Positions 12,752 through 23,882 of a stretch of DNA of 64,000 nt are shown here, one piece after another. The notes beneath the pieces were generated by a model, which saw nothing but the letters and a program-made list of their open reading frames with translations, was not told the origin of the DNA and searched no databases. The DNA comes from Periplaneta americana. Taxonomy: Eukaryota > Arthropoda > Insecta > Blattodea > Blattidae. The stretch spans positions 21,683,891 to 21,747,890 of the forward strand of contig NC_091127.1 of the NCBI RefSeq assembly GCF_040183065.1, given 5' to 3'. Numbering within the stretch: the stretch's first letter is position 1; every line of letters starts with the position of its first letter. The position numbers and the translations under genes were made by a program.

Positions 12752-13281
12752 ATGGCCACAGGAAATTCTGCGAACGAAGTGTACAATTCGACAGTGTCAA
12801 GGCTGAGTAACATAAGACTGGAAGATAATGCTCAGAACCAAAATGCCGAGCAGTTCCTAGCTCTGGACACGGTTCCACAGAACATGCTACCATCCAACGC
12901 ACCCAATAACCACCAAGGTCACTTGCATGCCACAGGCCTGGAGAGGGACAGCGGTGGTTACTCTCACTCCAGTCGACGGCAGGGAAGCAACAGCTCTACC
13001 AGTTCCACTGGCTCGACGCAGAGTCATCCAGTGTATAACTGGCAGGCCACCAAAACCACCGTCAAGGAGCGCTTTGCTTTCATGTTCAACAATGAGATTT
13101 TGTGTGATGTCCATTTCATCGTCGGCCGAGATATTCAGCAGCAACGCATCCCAGCACATAAGTTTGTGCTATCAGTTGGCAGTGCTGTATTTGACGCTAT
13201 GTTTAATGGCACACTGGCCACCAGAGCAGATGAAATTGAGCTTCCTGATGTTGAACCAGCAGCATTTCTGGCTCTGTTGAG
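12752..13281 (+). CDS. BTBD2: BTBD2-like coding exon 1 (N-terminus and first part of BTB)
   Basis: The acceptor ttcatttag ends at 12750 and the start codon is at 12752. An in-frame upstream ATG at 12695 falls in the polypyrimidine/acceptor region and is not used in this model. The exon codes about 95 low-complexity residues, then NWQATK and the BTB start ([17 protein letters not shown]). It ends in phase 2 (AG) before GTAATAAG; the codon is completed as AGG by exon 2. Confidence 0.93.
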
Positions 13282-16200
13282 GTAATAAGTTAAAACACAT
13301 TAGCTTTCTGTGTTAGGGACTAACACTGTTTTGATAAACATTTGGACATTGTAAGCCCAGTCGATTGGGTTATAAAATGAATTGAATTGAAGAGCCAGAG
13401 ATGGGAGAACTTTAAAGGTACGTGAAAACACATCCTTGCAAGGGAGTTGGGGCTATGAAAAAAAAAATGAATAGGTGAGCTCCAAGCTTGTTGACCATTT
13501 GTCTCACTTCGGGTTTCACTGCTCCACTGAAGGAGCTTTAGAAAATTTCGAAGGAGAAATCCGAAAATGGACGTGACTTATTAGCTATAACATAGGTGGA
13601 GGGGAGGAGACGCACAATGAGCTGACAAAGAGATGAGTGGTTAAAGTTTAGGCGACAAAATAGCAATAGCCAATTGGCTCTTTGGTGATTCGAAAGGAGA
13701 ATACCAGAGTCTTTATGGAGAGGGGGATTTAGGTCCGTGGCCCATTTCTTTTAGGACTCATCCTGACATTCGTCTTAATGTGTTAGGAAAACCACGGAAA
13801 AACCGATAATTGACAATTGCAGGAAATATATATATAAATAGTACAGCGGAGTCCGTATAGGCCAGTTTCTGTTGGATGGTTTTCCATTTCTCTGCGGACT
13901 AAAGCAAAGAGATGCACTATCACCTTTACTTTTTAACTTTGCTCTAGAATATGCCATTAGGAAAGTCCAGGATAACAGAGAGGGTTTGGAATTGAATGGG
14001 TTACATCAGCTGCTTGTTCATGCGGATGACGTGAATATGTTAGGAGAAAATCCACAAACTATTAGGGAAAACACGGAAATTTTACTTGAAGTAAAGAAAT
14101 AGGTTTGGAAGTAAATCCCGAAAAGACAAATTATATGATTAAGTTATGTCTCGTGACTAGAATATTGTACGAAATGGAAATATAAAAATTGGAAATTTAT
14201 CCGTTGAAGAGGCGGAAAAATTCAAATATCTTGGAGCAACACTAACAAATATAAATGATATATAGAAGGAAATTAAACACAGAATAAATATGGGAAATGC
14301 GTGTTATTCAGTTGAGAAGCTTTTGTCATCCAGTCTGCTCTCAAAAAAGCTGAAAGTTAGAATTTATAGAACAGTTATATTACCGGTTGTTCCACAGTCT
14401 AGTACACACAGTCACGAAGCTTGAATTTTGAGGATGCTAGGAACAATAGACTGTGCTGGTACTATTTTGCATTGTCTGTAATGAGGCAATAGTAGCGATC
14501 CTAATGGTTAGCAACTATCTATGGATGCATATTTACTACGTATTGAGCTTCGTGATTGTATACTAGACTGTGGTTGTTCTGTATGGTTGTGAAACTTGGA
14601 CTCTCACTTTGAGAGAGGAACATAGGTTAAGGGTGTTTGAGAATAAGGTGCTTAGGAAATTATTTGGGCTTGAGAGGGATGAAGTTACAGGAGAATGGAG
14701 AAAGTTACACAACACAGAACTGCACGCATTGTATTCTTCACCTGACATAATTAGGAACATTAAATCCAGACATTTGAGATAAGCAGGGTATTTAGCACGT
14801 ATGGGCGAATCCAGAAATGCATATAGAGTGTTAGTTGGGAGGCAAAAAGACCTTTGGGAAGTCCGAGACGTAGATGGGAGGATATTAAAATGGATTTGAG
14901 GGAGGTGGGATATAATGGTAGAGACTGGATTAATCTTGCTCAGGATAGGTACCGATACCAGACTTATGTGAGGTTGGCAATGAACCTCCAGGTTCCCTAA
15001 AAGCCATAAATAATGCTGACCGTGAAACAAATTCAAAGTGGGAGAAGTTTCTGCACGATCTAAATTTTCATATCAGTTATTGCAAAAATTTATACTTTTC
15101 ACTGGATATATTTGTCTTTCGAAACATCTACAAAGAATGGAAATTTTAACGTCTCCAAATGGCACACAATTAGCCATACAAATATTTGCATTGCTGATAC
15201 TCTGCTAGAGATGTAGTTTCAAATTCCAGCAGGTGTAAGTTTCTAGCTATCCAAAGCACTATTTTTTAAATAATTTTAACACAACTATGATGTTGTTGTT
15301 GTTTTCTAATGCCAGGCGTTTGACAATAAAGTCATTTGACCTCTTGCACTCCAATATTTTTCAAAGATATTATCATGGCCAGCCACTGAAGCACAGATTT
15401 TGAGGTGTTCCGAATCCATTTCTTGGTTTGAGTTGCACAATGGGCAGTTAGGGGACTGATATATTCCAATTCTATGCAGGTGTTTGGCCAAACAATCATG
15501 GCCTGTTGCCAATCTAAATGCAGCTACAGACGATTTTCGTGGTAAATCGGGAATTAACTGTGGATTTTGATGCAGAGAGTTCCATTTTTTTCCCTTGAGA
15601 TTGTGTTATCAAATTTTGTTTGTTGAAGTCAAAGTATGTAGATTTAATAAATCTTTTCACAGAGTAATACGTAGATTTAGTAACAGGTCTGGAAGTAGCA
15701 GTGCTGCCCTTATATACAACTATGATGTATATGACTTGACCACACAGGTTTCTCTACTCAGACGAAGTGCAGATTGGACCGGAGACTGTGATGACAACTC
15801 TGTATACGGCCAAGAAATATGCAGTGCCAGCTCTAGAGAAGCACTGTGTGGACTTCCTCAAAAGCAACTTGGGCAGTGACAATGCGTTCATGCTGCTCAC
15901 ACAGGCTCGGCTGTTTGATGAGCCACAGCTCGCTGCCTTGTGCCTCGAGATGATTGATAAGAACACCACAGAGGCCCTTGCAGCAGATGGCTTTACAGAT
16001 ATAGATCTTGATACACTTAACGCTGTGCTAGAGAGGGACACGCTCAGGATACGCGAAGCTAAACTCTTCCAAGCAGTAGTCAGGTATGAGCAAATCGTTT
16101 TGGGTGCGTTATGTTGGTATATCATTTTCTATTGTTAACTAAGCTTTATTTCCAAAGGTCTTTGTAGGATGTCGTTCTGTATACAATACCACATGGAACA

Positions 16201-19200
16201 CAACTGAATGATTAGAAATGACTGAACCATTTACTTTTTTATATTTCCGTAACACGGGGTGATCCAATAAAAATTTTCAGTTTTCTAAGCATTAACCTAA
16301 GGTTACATCTTAGCGAAGCACCAATTTAATTTTATAATCTTCTATTTCTCAGAATCCTATTTGCCGAATGTAAATATCCTCTCTTGTTGTCAACTTCATT
16401 TTTTAAAACTTTTATTGTTGATCGGTGGGATTTAATTGACTATTACACGATTAGACGAAATAAAATACTCAAATACAATAAAATGTTAAATGACTTACTA
16501 ATTATCTTATGTATGTATTATAGGTAGTACCATCTTATCATTACAAATATTCCGCCACATGGCAGTAGTGTGTTTTGATTAGCTGTTCTTTTGTTATTAG
16601 TTGTGTCATTATACAATCTTCATTGAACTCTCTGCACGATTACTAATCAAGAAGAGTTTGTTGATTCAGTTTCATTTTTATTAAACAGTTGCATTCCACT
16701 TCAATTATTCAATATATTGGTTCGTAGTGTTTTTCGTTCCCATGGTGTCACTATAGTAAGCCTACTATTAAATGAATCAAAGTACAGAAAAACGCTACAA
16801 ACTTATACACCAATCCAATATATTAAACAATCTTTGATCTGTGACTATCCATATTCTCATACCTGAGCATAACTATGTTCTTTTCTGCTAAGGCACAAAT
16901 AACCTATCTTTCTTCATAGTTTATACTCTTTCATGAGCCTACATGACACACCGGCACAACTAGTAACCATATAGCTAGGCAATGTCCTCCTGTTTTTATG
17001 CAAGACATAAAATCAATTATAGTACCTTTAATTCACTTACGTTACCTTGACTGTGGTCTGTGGTTTGTGTCCAGATGGTCGGAAGCAGAGTGCAGCAGAC
17101 AGCAACTGCCTACCACCCCTGAGAACAAGCGCTCTGTTCTCGGGAGAGCTCTATCCTTGGTTCGATTCCCTCTCATGTCAGTGGAAGAGTTTGCAGTCGG
17201 AGCTGCACAATCGGGTCTCCTGAGTGACAGAGAAGTTGTGTCACTCTTCCTGTACTTCACAGTAAACCCTAAGCCAGCTGTGGGCTTCCTGGAGGTTCCT
17301 CGCTGCTGCATGACAGGCAAGGAGCAGACTGTCAACAGGTTTCAGCAGATCGAGAGCCGATGGGGTTACAGTGGAACCAGCGACCGCATAAGGTGCTTCA
17401 TATCAACTAATTAAATCTATCCTTTGATTTTCATAGAGATTATATTTTTCTCCTGACAAGATTATAACCTAAGCTATATTCAGGCTTTATTTCTAATACC
17501 AGACAGATATAACGATGGAATTTTTATATGGAATTAGCAAGATGACAATATTAGATGCAAAGTTAAATATTAAGTAAGGGAAATGAATAGTAATGTCACG
17601 TCCAAAGAAACTTACATACGGGCTATTCCATCTCAAATCGACCGAAATACAGAGAAAATTGACCTTGCAATTTTTAAATACAATGAAACTTTTTCTGTCC
17701 GTAGACAACTGTGATACAATGCTTTGTGCAAAGTTTGAGGCATCAGAACTTCATAGTGTTTAAAGGTAAAAGGTAAAGGTAAAGATATCCCCGTAACATA
17801 CCATGAAGGCACTTGGGGGGCATGGAGGTAGAGCCCCATGCTTTCCATGACCTCGGCACTAGAATGAGGTGGTGTGGTCGGCACCACGCTCTGACCGCCT
17901 TTTACCCCCGGGAAAGACCCAGTACTCAATTTTATAGGAGGCTGAGTGAACCTCGGGGCCGTTCTGAAAGTTTGGCAACGAGAAAAAATCCTGTCACCAC
18001 CTGGGATCGAACCCCGGACCTTTCAGTCCGTAGCCAGCTGCTCTACCAACTGAGCTACCCGGCCGCTCATAATGTTTAAATTAATAATATTTAAATTTAT
18101 CGTATTTTCATAAAATTAGCAACTTTAAACTGTTGTGGCTCCGAAACCCTTTCACCCAATGATCAAGATCATGGTTTATTTTGATGCTGAAAAGTTAAAG
18201 TTTATATTGACATGTAAACAGTTTTTCTTACTTTTTATGGAAATGGAGAAATTTAGATTTTTCTTCATTAAGACGCCTTTGCCCACGAAAAAATATTTTT
18301 AAAATATATGGTTAGATTCCGCATTGAAAGTACAAATAAACACATATTTTTTACTGGTGCAACGTTGATAAGAAAGTATTGAAAAATCAAATAAAGAAAA
18401 TAAATAGTACGCGCATGAGCTAACCAGCTGACTGTGAGGCGGGAGCTAGCCGAGGGAAGCAAGGCCAGGAGACAGACACGTGATGTTTCGTCTAGTAGCA
18501 CATAGCTGGGCTAGCTTTATCACAGGTTTTCATAAACACAGGAGTAAAATGACGCCCAACGCTCGTTTATCTTCATCTCTCGGCCAGTGCGTGCGGTACT
18601 GCGCCGTTCAAGTCCAGGCATGTGAAAATAATTTATTTAATACCCCCGAAACTTATTGCCGTGACACTAAGAAAACAATGCCGAATCCCTCTTAATAATG
18701 CAAGGTTTTTTCTCAATATTTTTTTACATTTTTACAAATGGGCAAAAAGCCTAAAAGTAAGTAAAATCAGATTATCTGTCTCTCTGTATACAATAAAAAT
18801 AAGGATTACTTCTTATCATAACCTACCAAATGTCAGCTTCAAAATAAGCTCTCGTTCAATGTTCTGCAGTAAATGGTTCCAGAGTTCTGAGCGCTGAAAG
18901 AGGCTTGTTTTTATAAAATACGCTAAATTTGTCGCTCAACAATGAACACCGTTTGACTTTCGATAGTATATTTTTGAAAATGCACTCTCCTCAGCACCTT
19001 GTATAAATAGGAAAAAAATTAGAGTATAAAAAATGCGAGGTTTTTTACTGATCGATTTCATACGGAATAGCCCATACACTGTATTATCGCTTTACCATGA
19101 AATCATGACGCATATTTTGCTATCTTTCAGTAGCTCAAAAACTTTCTTGCATTAAAATTGCTCTGTCATCTTACAGAAAACATCGCACAGTATGTTGGGA

Positions 19201-22200
19201 TTGAAACTTGAAAGTAGTAGTGACCTCAGTATCTTCAGTTTTCATGAAATTAAATAGATGGTAATCTGTGGGTACCAAATTTGGACTGTATATCGAGTTG
19301 GGCAGGAATTTCTATTCATTATCGTAGTTTTTCCCTGTTCAGAAATGTGCAGTGGTGGACCATTTATCATTTTGATTATTTTTTTCTTCTCCGGACACTT
19401 ATCATGCAGCACTATGAAACTATTTACATAGAAATCAAAGATGCTCAAAAGGGACAAGTTTTCCTTCTGGATGCTGGAACAAAGGTCTATTGCATACATG
19501 GGCATCGTGCCTCACTTGAGAATTAGTGCCTCACTGACCTTCACAGAGCTTATCGCTCTGAGTGACATCCCTGTTCCTCCCTCACGCAGCTCCTAGGCGT
19601 GGGTAGGTTCTATATCAGTTTCATAAGCAATATCAGTGATGGCATAATGGCATTATCAAAGCAGTGTACGCATTAGAAAACGATTATTTCATGAGAAATG
19701 GGAGGAAGAGTTTTTTTGCTGTTTAGAAGGGGAGAACATATGATGTATGTTATGCTCGAAAATCCTATTAGAGAGCATGCTGAATTAGAAGGTAAGACAA
19801 ATTAAATGTTATTTTTCGTACTATTCCAAAGAAAATTTATGATCTTAACATTTGCATAGTATATTAAATACGACATTATACCTCAAACTCGCTGCATTAA
19901 AAGGTACGAGGAATTAAATGTTGTTTGTACGTATTACTTCCAAAAGAAATTTATAAAAAAAAAACAAATATCAAATGTGCGTAGAAAAGAAATATGATTT
20001 TCTGAAATTATTTTAGGTCGAGAAGGTGCAAATCTATTAAGTAATCTTGATAAATGCCAGAATATTCAAGAAAATAAACGTAGACAACGTGATGGAATAT
20101 TATTGGCTAGTTACGCAATTTCTCGCCTGTGATTTAAGTAAATTCAATGATGGAGAAATAGTAAAGAGGTTTATGATTAAAGCTGCCGAATTAATTTGCC
20201 AAATTGAATAAAAGTTTTCGAGTCTCTCACGTTAACCAGGCGCTTTCCTAATAATTCGCCACTGACCGCCTTAGCGATTACGATAAGGTGACGCAGGTCA
20301 CAGCAGTTTATATTTCCCATCCTACTCTGCAGTCTCCTCTCCTAGTAAACAAACTATTTCAAATCGAGTGCCTCACGTAACCGAAAATTGTGCCCATGTA
20401 TGGTCTATTGCAAGATGATTTTTGATTTGGAAAGATAGCAAAAATGTGTTAGCAGCATGAGGGCTTAAAGAAACAGAGAAAGATAAGAAGTTTCATAACA
20501 TGTTCTTCGGAATCTCTTTGATAGCATTAGTAATATAGCCTACCTAAGGCTTCTGCTGAGATTTCAGTTAATTTAATTTTGAAAATAAACTTGTGAATTT
20601 AGTCCAAGACTGAAAATAATAGTAATATTGAGGTGATAGAATGTGTCTCAAAAAGGCAAATATTTAACACTAATTTAATTTTTCAAATATATTTACAAAA
20701 TACAGCTGTATTATTTTCTGTTACTAATATATGATCTGTTACACAGATTCATTGTGGATCGACGCATCTTCGTAGTTGGCTTTGGCCTGTATGGATCAAT
20801 ACATGGTCCAACTGAATACGATGTTAACTTGCAAGTGATACACACAGCATCTGGGAAAGTATGTGGCTCCAACAACACGAGTTTCAGTTGTGATGGCTCT
20901 AATTACACCTTCCGAGTAATGTTCAAGGAACCCGTAGAGATTCATCCAAATACAAGCTACACAGCATCTGCTACTCTCAAGGTTAGAAACTTTTCTTAAT
21001 TTATCTTAAATTATACCAGCACAAAAAAAAATAAAAATTCAAGTCTTATTTTCTTTCTGGTCCCCCCCCCCCCCCAATACTCTGGATCAATCACTTATCA
21101 ACTGTAAGCCCAGAACAGTTTGCCTTTTCCCAAAGTGACATGTCTGGAACTAGTATGTGATTATTTTCAAAAACATGAGTGAGAATTTCCATAATCCTAA
21201 AAGAAAATTTATATTTATACTGTTTTCGCTGTAACAAAAATCCTAATGTAAACCTAAGCACGTTGCTGTCATACCCGTGATTGGCTCCCAGTCGAAACAC
21301 TCACATGACGCAGGAAAATATAGTTCGTATTTGGAAACCACAATCTTGTATTATTTGAAAATAAAACATTGAATTCTAGTTGTTAAATACAATGAAACAT
21401 TTAACTTTACTCATATGTAAAACACTATGTAAAAGAAAAGCTACTTTTATATTTTGTTATGTACTATGAACGCGGATGAATACCAACAGTAATACCGAGG
21501 TAGTCTGTTCTTGTAACAAGCTAGCGTCACTTGAGCTCGTAGTTGTTCACGTAAGCACGTGGTACTGAAGTATGGCTTTTGGATCCTCAACTGTCCATTG
21601 TGAAGACATAAGACTTAAAAATAATTTAATTACAATAATTATAAAATAAATGTTTCCTAAGCAAACGAATGCATAGTAGTGAGGTTAGACCTATTTCACG
21701 AGTAACGGAAAATGTTTAACATGAAACAGAATGTACAACAATAGGTGAGAACACGTACTGAGAATCTATGGCGCCAAACAACGGCCAATTAAGCCTCACT
21801 TCAGTCACGTGCTGTTGTTTACATTAGGATTTTTCTTACAGCGAAAAGATTATAGATGTCCAGATACCTTGTACTAGGAATTTCTCATAAAATTTGGAAC
21901 AAAAGATTTAATCCACGAGTTGCCCTTGGTGAAGTGGTTACAATTCTTACTATTAGACCGGGGGTTATGACTTTAAATGAGGTGAAAAAAATAAACACAG
22001 TATTTTGCAAAGGAAAAAAATCCGTGATTTTCATATTATTGCTTTACAGCACATAAAAAGGCATGTTAGGAACCAGGCTACTGAATCTTGATCTACTTTA
22101 ACCCCTTCAGGCCTAATCTACATTATAGTGTACATTGTTTCTTTTTTTTTTCTTTTTTGGAATGTCTTCGATACTTTTAAATATTTTGAAAAAATTCGAT

Positions 22201-23882
22201 GTGATAGAAATAGAGAATATTATTTTTTAAACATTTCTATACCTGAATTAAAAATAAAATTTTAGGACCCCAGGGGTCAAAATTAACCCCAAATTTTGAT
22301 TTTCTGTGAAGACTTGATTTGGGTCCACACCTGTGGAGTAATGGTCAGCGCGTCTGGCCGCAAAACCAGGTGGCCCGGGTTCGAATCCCAGTCGGGGCAA
22401 GTTACCTGGTTGAGGTTTTTTCCGGGGTTTTCCCTCAACCCAATACGTGCAAATGCTGAGTAACTTTCGGTGCTGAACCCCGGACTCATTTCACCGGCAT
22501 TATCACCTTCATATCATTCAGATGCTTAATAACCTAGATGTTGATACAGCGTCGTAAAAAACCCAATTAAAAAAAAAAGACTTGATTTGGGAATTTTGGA
22601 TCCCCAGAATGATTATGTGACCAGTTTTTTTTTTTCATTTTTTTTTATATAAATTCAGGACTGAAGGGGTTAAAATCGCAAGTCTTGGGAAGAATTTACA
22701 ACATAATGTATTACTTGTAATAATTAAAGAGCGAACAAGATTTCTTTAAGGCATTGCAAAGCAAGGTGTATACAGTTATGAAATAGTGAGACGAAACTAG
22801 TCAACTGAGATCACATTTTCGTAAATTTCATAGGCCCGGTTTCTTCAACCTTTGTTAAAATGCACCTAACATAGCGTCAATTAACTGGAAGTTAAAAGTA
22901 TGAATTGCTGTTAAAAATATTGCGTTTCCTCCACTTTACATTTCACATTTTAACATTCTGTTTGTTAACTCTCTGTTAGGACCAGAGATTCTAGAGTTTA
23001 ACCATAACCTATAACCAAGTATAGACTCACTTCTATTTTCTGAACTCTGACAATTGCGATTCTCGCTTGTTTCTGTTGTTTGATTCAGAGAGGATAGAAG
23101 TCTTTCTATTCTCTCAGGTTTGATTTCTGCTTCTTTCCTCGTCTGTATCACAATAGCGTGGAGCGGCGTATTGGTATTGCTGTTATGAAATGGAAAACAC
23201 TGGAACAAATAGAAATCGTGGGACTAATTTCTCTTCGTTCGAAAGAAACCTTCTGCTGGAAATTATTTCTCAGTATAAACCAATTAATGAGAATAAACAA
23301 ACAAACGGATCTACGAGTAAGTTGAAAGCGAAAAGTGAGGCTTGGCAGAAAATAGCCTATACCTTTGTATGAACTTCTGGTCTGTCAAATCACAGAAATC
23401 ATCCGCTCTGTTTATGTATTCATGGATATCATTTTCTAAATAATCCAGATATATAAGTTCAGCATCTAACGCACCAGCCATATTGGATACTTCTATGCTA
23501 ACAGATTGATTTAACTGCATGAAATTGGGCAGTTAAATTAACATAGGTTTTAACAGCCTGTTACTACTAATAGTAGTTGAAGAAATGCTTCAACTGTTAA
23601 GTTTACAGTTAAAATGGAATAACACATTGTTATAATTTAACAAAGGTTAAAGAAACCGGGCCATAATATAATATCCCAAGAGTAAGAGCTTTGTAAACTA
23701 TAGATGTCCTTCTACATTTCTAGGGTCCTGATTCACACTATGGAACCAAAGGTCTTCGCAAAGTAACACTAGACTGTCCTAGTGGCGGTAAGGTCACCTT
23801 CCAGTTCTCATATGCTGCAGGAAACAACAATGGGACTTCAGTGGAGGACGGCCAAATTCCAGAAATAATATTCTACACATAA
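12752..23882 (+). CDS. BTBD2: BTB/POZ domain-containing protein 2-like (BTB-BACK-PHR), five coding exons, complete
   Basis: Joined exons 12752-13281, 15748-16083, 17075-17392, 20747-20981 and 23724-23882 give 1578 bp, or 525 codons plus TAA. Layout: a Ser/Thr/Gln-rich N-terminus (about residues 1-95), a BTB domain (about 105-215, with IPAHKFVL and [10 protein letters not shown]), a BACK domain (about 216-330) and a C-terminal PHR domain (about 383-525, with [22 protein letters not shown] and the ending [10 protein letters not shown]). Vertebrate BTBD1/BTBD2 share these blocks almost word for word, and the length equals that of human BTBD2 as I remember it. Members of this family are cytoplasmic proteins reported to bind topoisomerase I and Cullin-3, so an adaptor role in ubiquitination is inferred from the family. 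Splice sites are GT-AG throughout. The first ATG lies 1 base after an acceptor (AG at 12749-12750), so a 5'UTR exon must exist upstream. BTBD3/BTBD6 paralogues are less likely because of the BTBD1/2-type N-terminus and motifs. Confidence 0.95.
13838..15012 (+). pseudogene. RTE-like LINE 3' half, decayed reverse transcriptase
   Basis: The translation shows RT motifs [20 protein letters not shown] and HADDVNML (the catalytic YADD is changed to HADD), then, after frameshifts, [20 protein letters not shown] and a C-terminal tail of the kind [20 protein letters not shown] in better copies. Several stops and shifts break it, and a 182-bp MITE interrupts it at 14392. It lies in BTBD2-like intron 1, same strand as the gene. 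Confidence 0.85.
14392..14573. mobile_element. 182-bp MITE inserted in the LINE
   Basis: Inverted ends ccacagtctagtacacacag and its inverse (ending tatactagactgtgg) extend about 30 bp through the caCGAAGCTt region. TTGTT is present on both sides (14387-14391 and 14574-14578), while the uninterrupted LINE copy near 50630 has a single TTGTT, so the empty site is documented within this window. Confidence 0.9.
15294..15590 (-). mobile_element. LINE 3'-end fragment (family B, copy 1)
   Basis: The minus-strand frame reads [20 protein letters not shown], a Cys/His cluster typical of the C-termini of RNase H-type LINEs, and ends LSNAWH*. The tail is a run of AAC. It is nearly identical to 57003-57290 and lies in BTBD2-like intron 1. 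Confidence 0.85.
15748..16083 (+). CDS. BTBD2: BTBD2-like coding exon 2 (end of BTB, start of BACK)
   Basis: The exon lies between acceptor cacacag (15741-15747) and donor GTATGAG at 16084. It codes [20 protein letters not shown] and continues into the BACK helices ([32 protein letters not shown]). It starts with the third base of a split Arg codon and ends two bases into another. Confidence 0.95.
16090..17070. other. BTBD2-like intron 2, no recognised insert
   Basis: AT-rich intron between exons 2 and 3. I see no repeat ends with matching flanks and no RNA gene. Confidence 0.6.
17075..17392 (+). CDS. BTBD2: BTBD2-like coding exon 3 (BACK to PHR boundary)
   Basis: The acceptor gtccag ends at 17074 and the donor GTGCTTC starts at 17393. 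The peptide runs from [12 protein letters not shown] through [24 protein letters not shown] and PRCC to [13 protein letters not shown], the signature leading into the PHR domain. Split Arg codons occur at both ends (AG/A), in phase with the flanking exons. Confidence 0.95.
17620..19073. mobile_element. DNA transposon with GGGCTATTCC ends, in BTBD2-like intron 3
   Basis: The left end gggctattccatctcaaatc and the right end gatttcatacggaatagccc are imperfect inverse copies. ATAC flanks both sides (17616-17619 and 19074-19077). No transposase motif is seen. A SINE is nested at 17765-18067. Confidence 0.75.
17765..18067 (-). mobile_element. tRNA-derived SINE (family 1), full length
   Basis: The minus strand starts GAGCGGCCGGGTAGCTCAGT with the B box GGGGTTCGATCCC and ends in a TTTACC-type repeat. 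The target-site duplication CATAGTGTTTAAA / CATAATGTTTAAA (17752-17764 and 18068-18080) has one mismatch. It is inserted in the 17620-19073 element. Confidence 0.9.
19080..20740. other. Remainder of BTBD2-like intron 3
   Basis: Nothing beyond short meaningless open frames and AT-rich sequence is recognisable here. Confidence 0.5.
20747..20981 (+). CDS. BTBD2: BTBD2-like coding exon 4 (PHR domain)
   Basis: The acceptor acacag ends at 20746 and the donor GTTAGAA starts at 20982. It codes [20 protein letters not shown] and [20 protein letters not shown], the central beta-strands of a PHR fold. It ends after a complete Lys codon (phase 0). Confidence 0.94.
21061..21076 (+). repeat. Poly-C run
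   Basis: A homopolymer of about 14 C in intron 4. Confidence 0.8.
21220..21850. mobile_element. TA-flanked MITE family C, copy 1
   Basis: The ends ctgttttcgctgtaacaaaa and ttttcttacagcgaaaagat are inverted repeats of about 30 bp flanked by TA on both sides. A second copy at 48716-49405 is inverted, has the same end structure and shares the interior (gaggtagtctgttcttgtaa in this copy). Confidence 0.85.
22099..22674. mobile_element. MITE with AACCCCTTCAG ends, containing a nested SINE
   Basis: The left end aaccccttcaggcctaa is matched by ttcaggactgaaggggtt on the right, with T-rich/A-rich subterminal parts in mirror order. A SINE splits it at 22324-22577. It lies in BTBD2-like intron 4. Confidence 0.7.
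22324..22577 (+). mobile_element. tRNA-derived SINE (family 3), copy 1
   Basis: Exact duplication AGACTTGATTTGGG on both sides (22310-22323 and 22578-22591). The tRNA-like head has B box GGGTTCGAATCCCAG; the body includes gtttttccctcaaccc-type sequence (ttttccctcaacccaatacg) and the end is an A run. It is close to the copy at 46943-47199. Confidence 0.95.
23190..23372 (+). pseudogene. Harbinger Myb/SANT-like DNA-binding protein, N-terminal remnant
   Basis: The frame [20 protein letters not shown] continues [20 protein letters not shown] and ...[11 protein letters not shown], the pattern of the Myb/SANT-like (zeste-type) domain encoded beside Harbinger transposases. It runs out after about 60 codons where the element is deleted. 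Confidence 0.75.
23350..23520 (-). pseudogene. HARBI1-type transposase, N-terminal remnant
   Basis: Read on the minus strand, [20 protein letters not shown] and [18 protein letters not shown] resemble the N-terminal helical segment of Harbinger (HARBI1-like) nucleases, where an NPF-x-LSDxEFxxRYRL pattern is common. The DDE catalytic part is absent. Confidence 0.65.
23724..23882 (+). CDS. BTBD2: BTBD2-like coding exon 5 (C-terminus, stop)
   Basis: The acceptor ctacatttctag ends at 23723. The peptide starts [13 protein letters not shown] and ends [20 protein letters not shown] followed by TAA at 23880-23882. The Harbinger derivative in the preceding intron stops only 61 bases upstream, so the branch point must lie in that short stretch or inside the transposon. 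Confidence 0.94.
   Translation, partial: GPDSHYGTKGLRKVTLDCPSGGKVTFQFSYAAGNNNGTSVEDGQIPEIIFYT

Larger units (their letters stand above)
22833..23662. mobile_element. Harbinger transposon deletion derivative in BTBD2-like intron 4
   Basis: Terminal repeats GGCCCGGTTTCTTCAACCTT and inverse (AGGTTAAAGAAACCGGGCC) are flanked by the 3-bp duplication ATA (22830-22832 and 23663-23665), as Harbinger elements make. The interior carries remnants of both Harbinger genes, facing each other. Total length 830 bp, far below an autonomous copy, so large internal parts are gone. Confidence 0.9.

Noticed and set aside
18000-18067. A tRNA gene on the minus strand
   Set aside because: It is the head of a SINE with a target-site duplication around the whole 303-bp unit.
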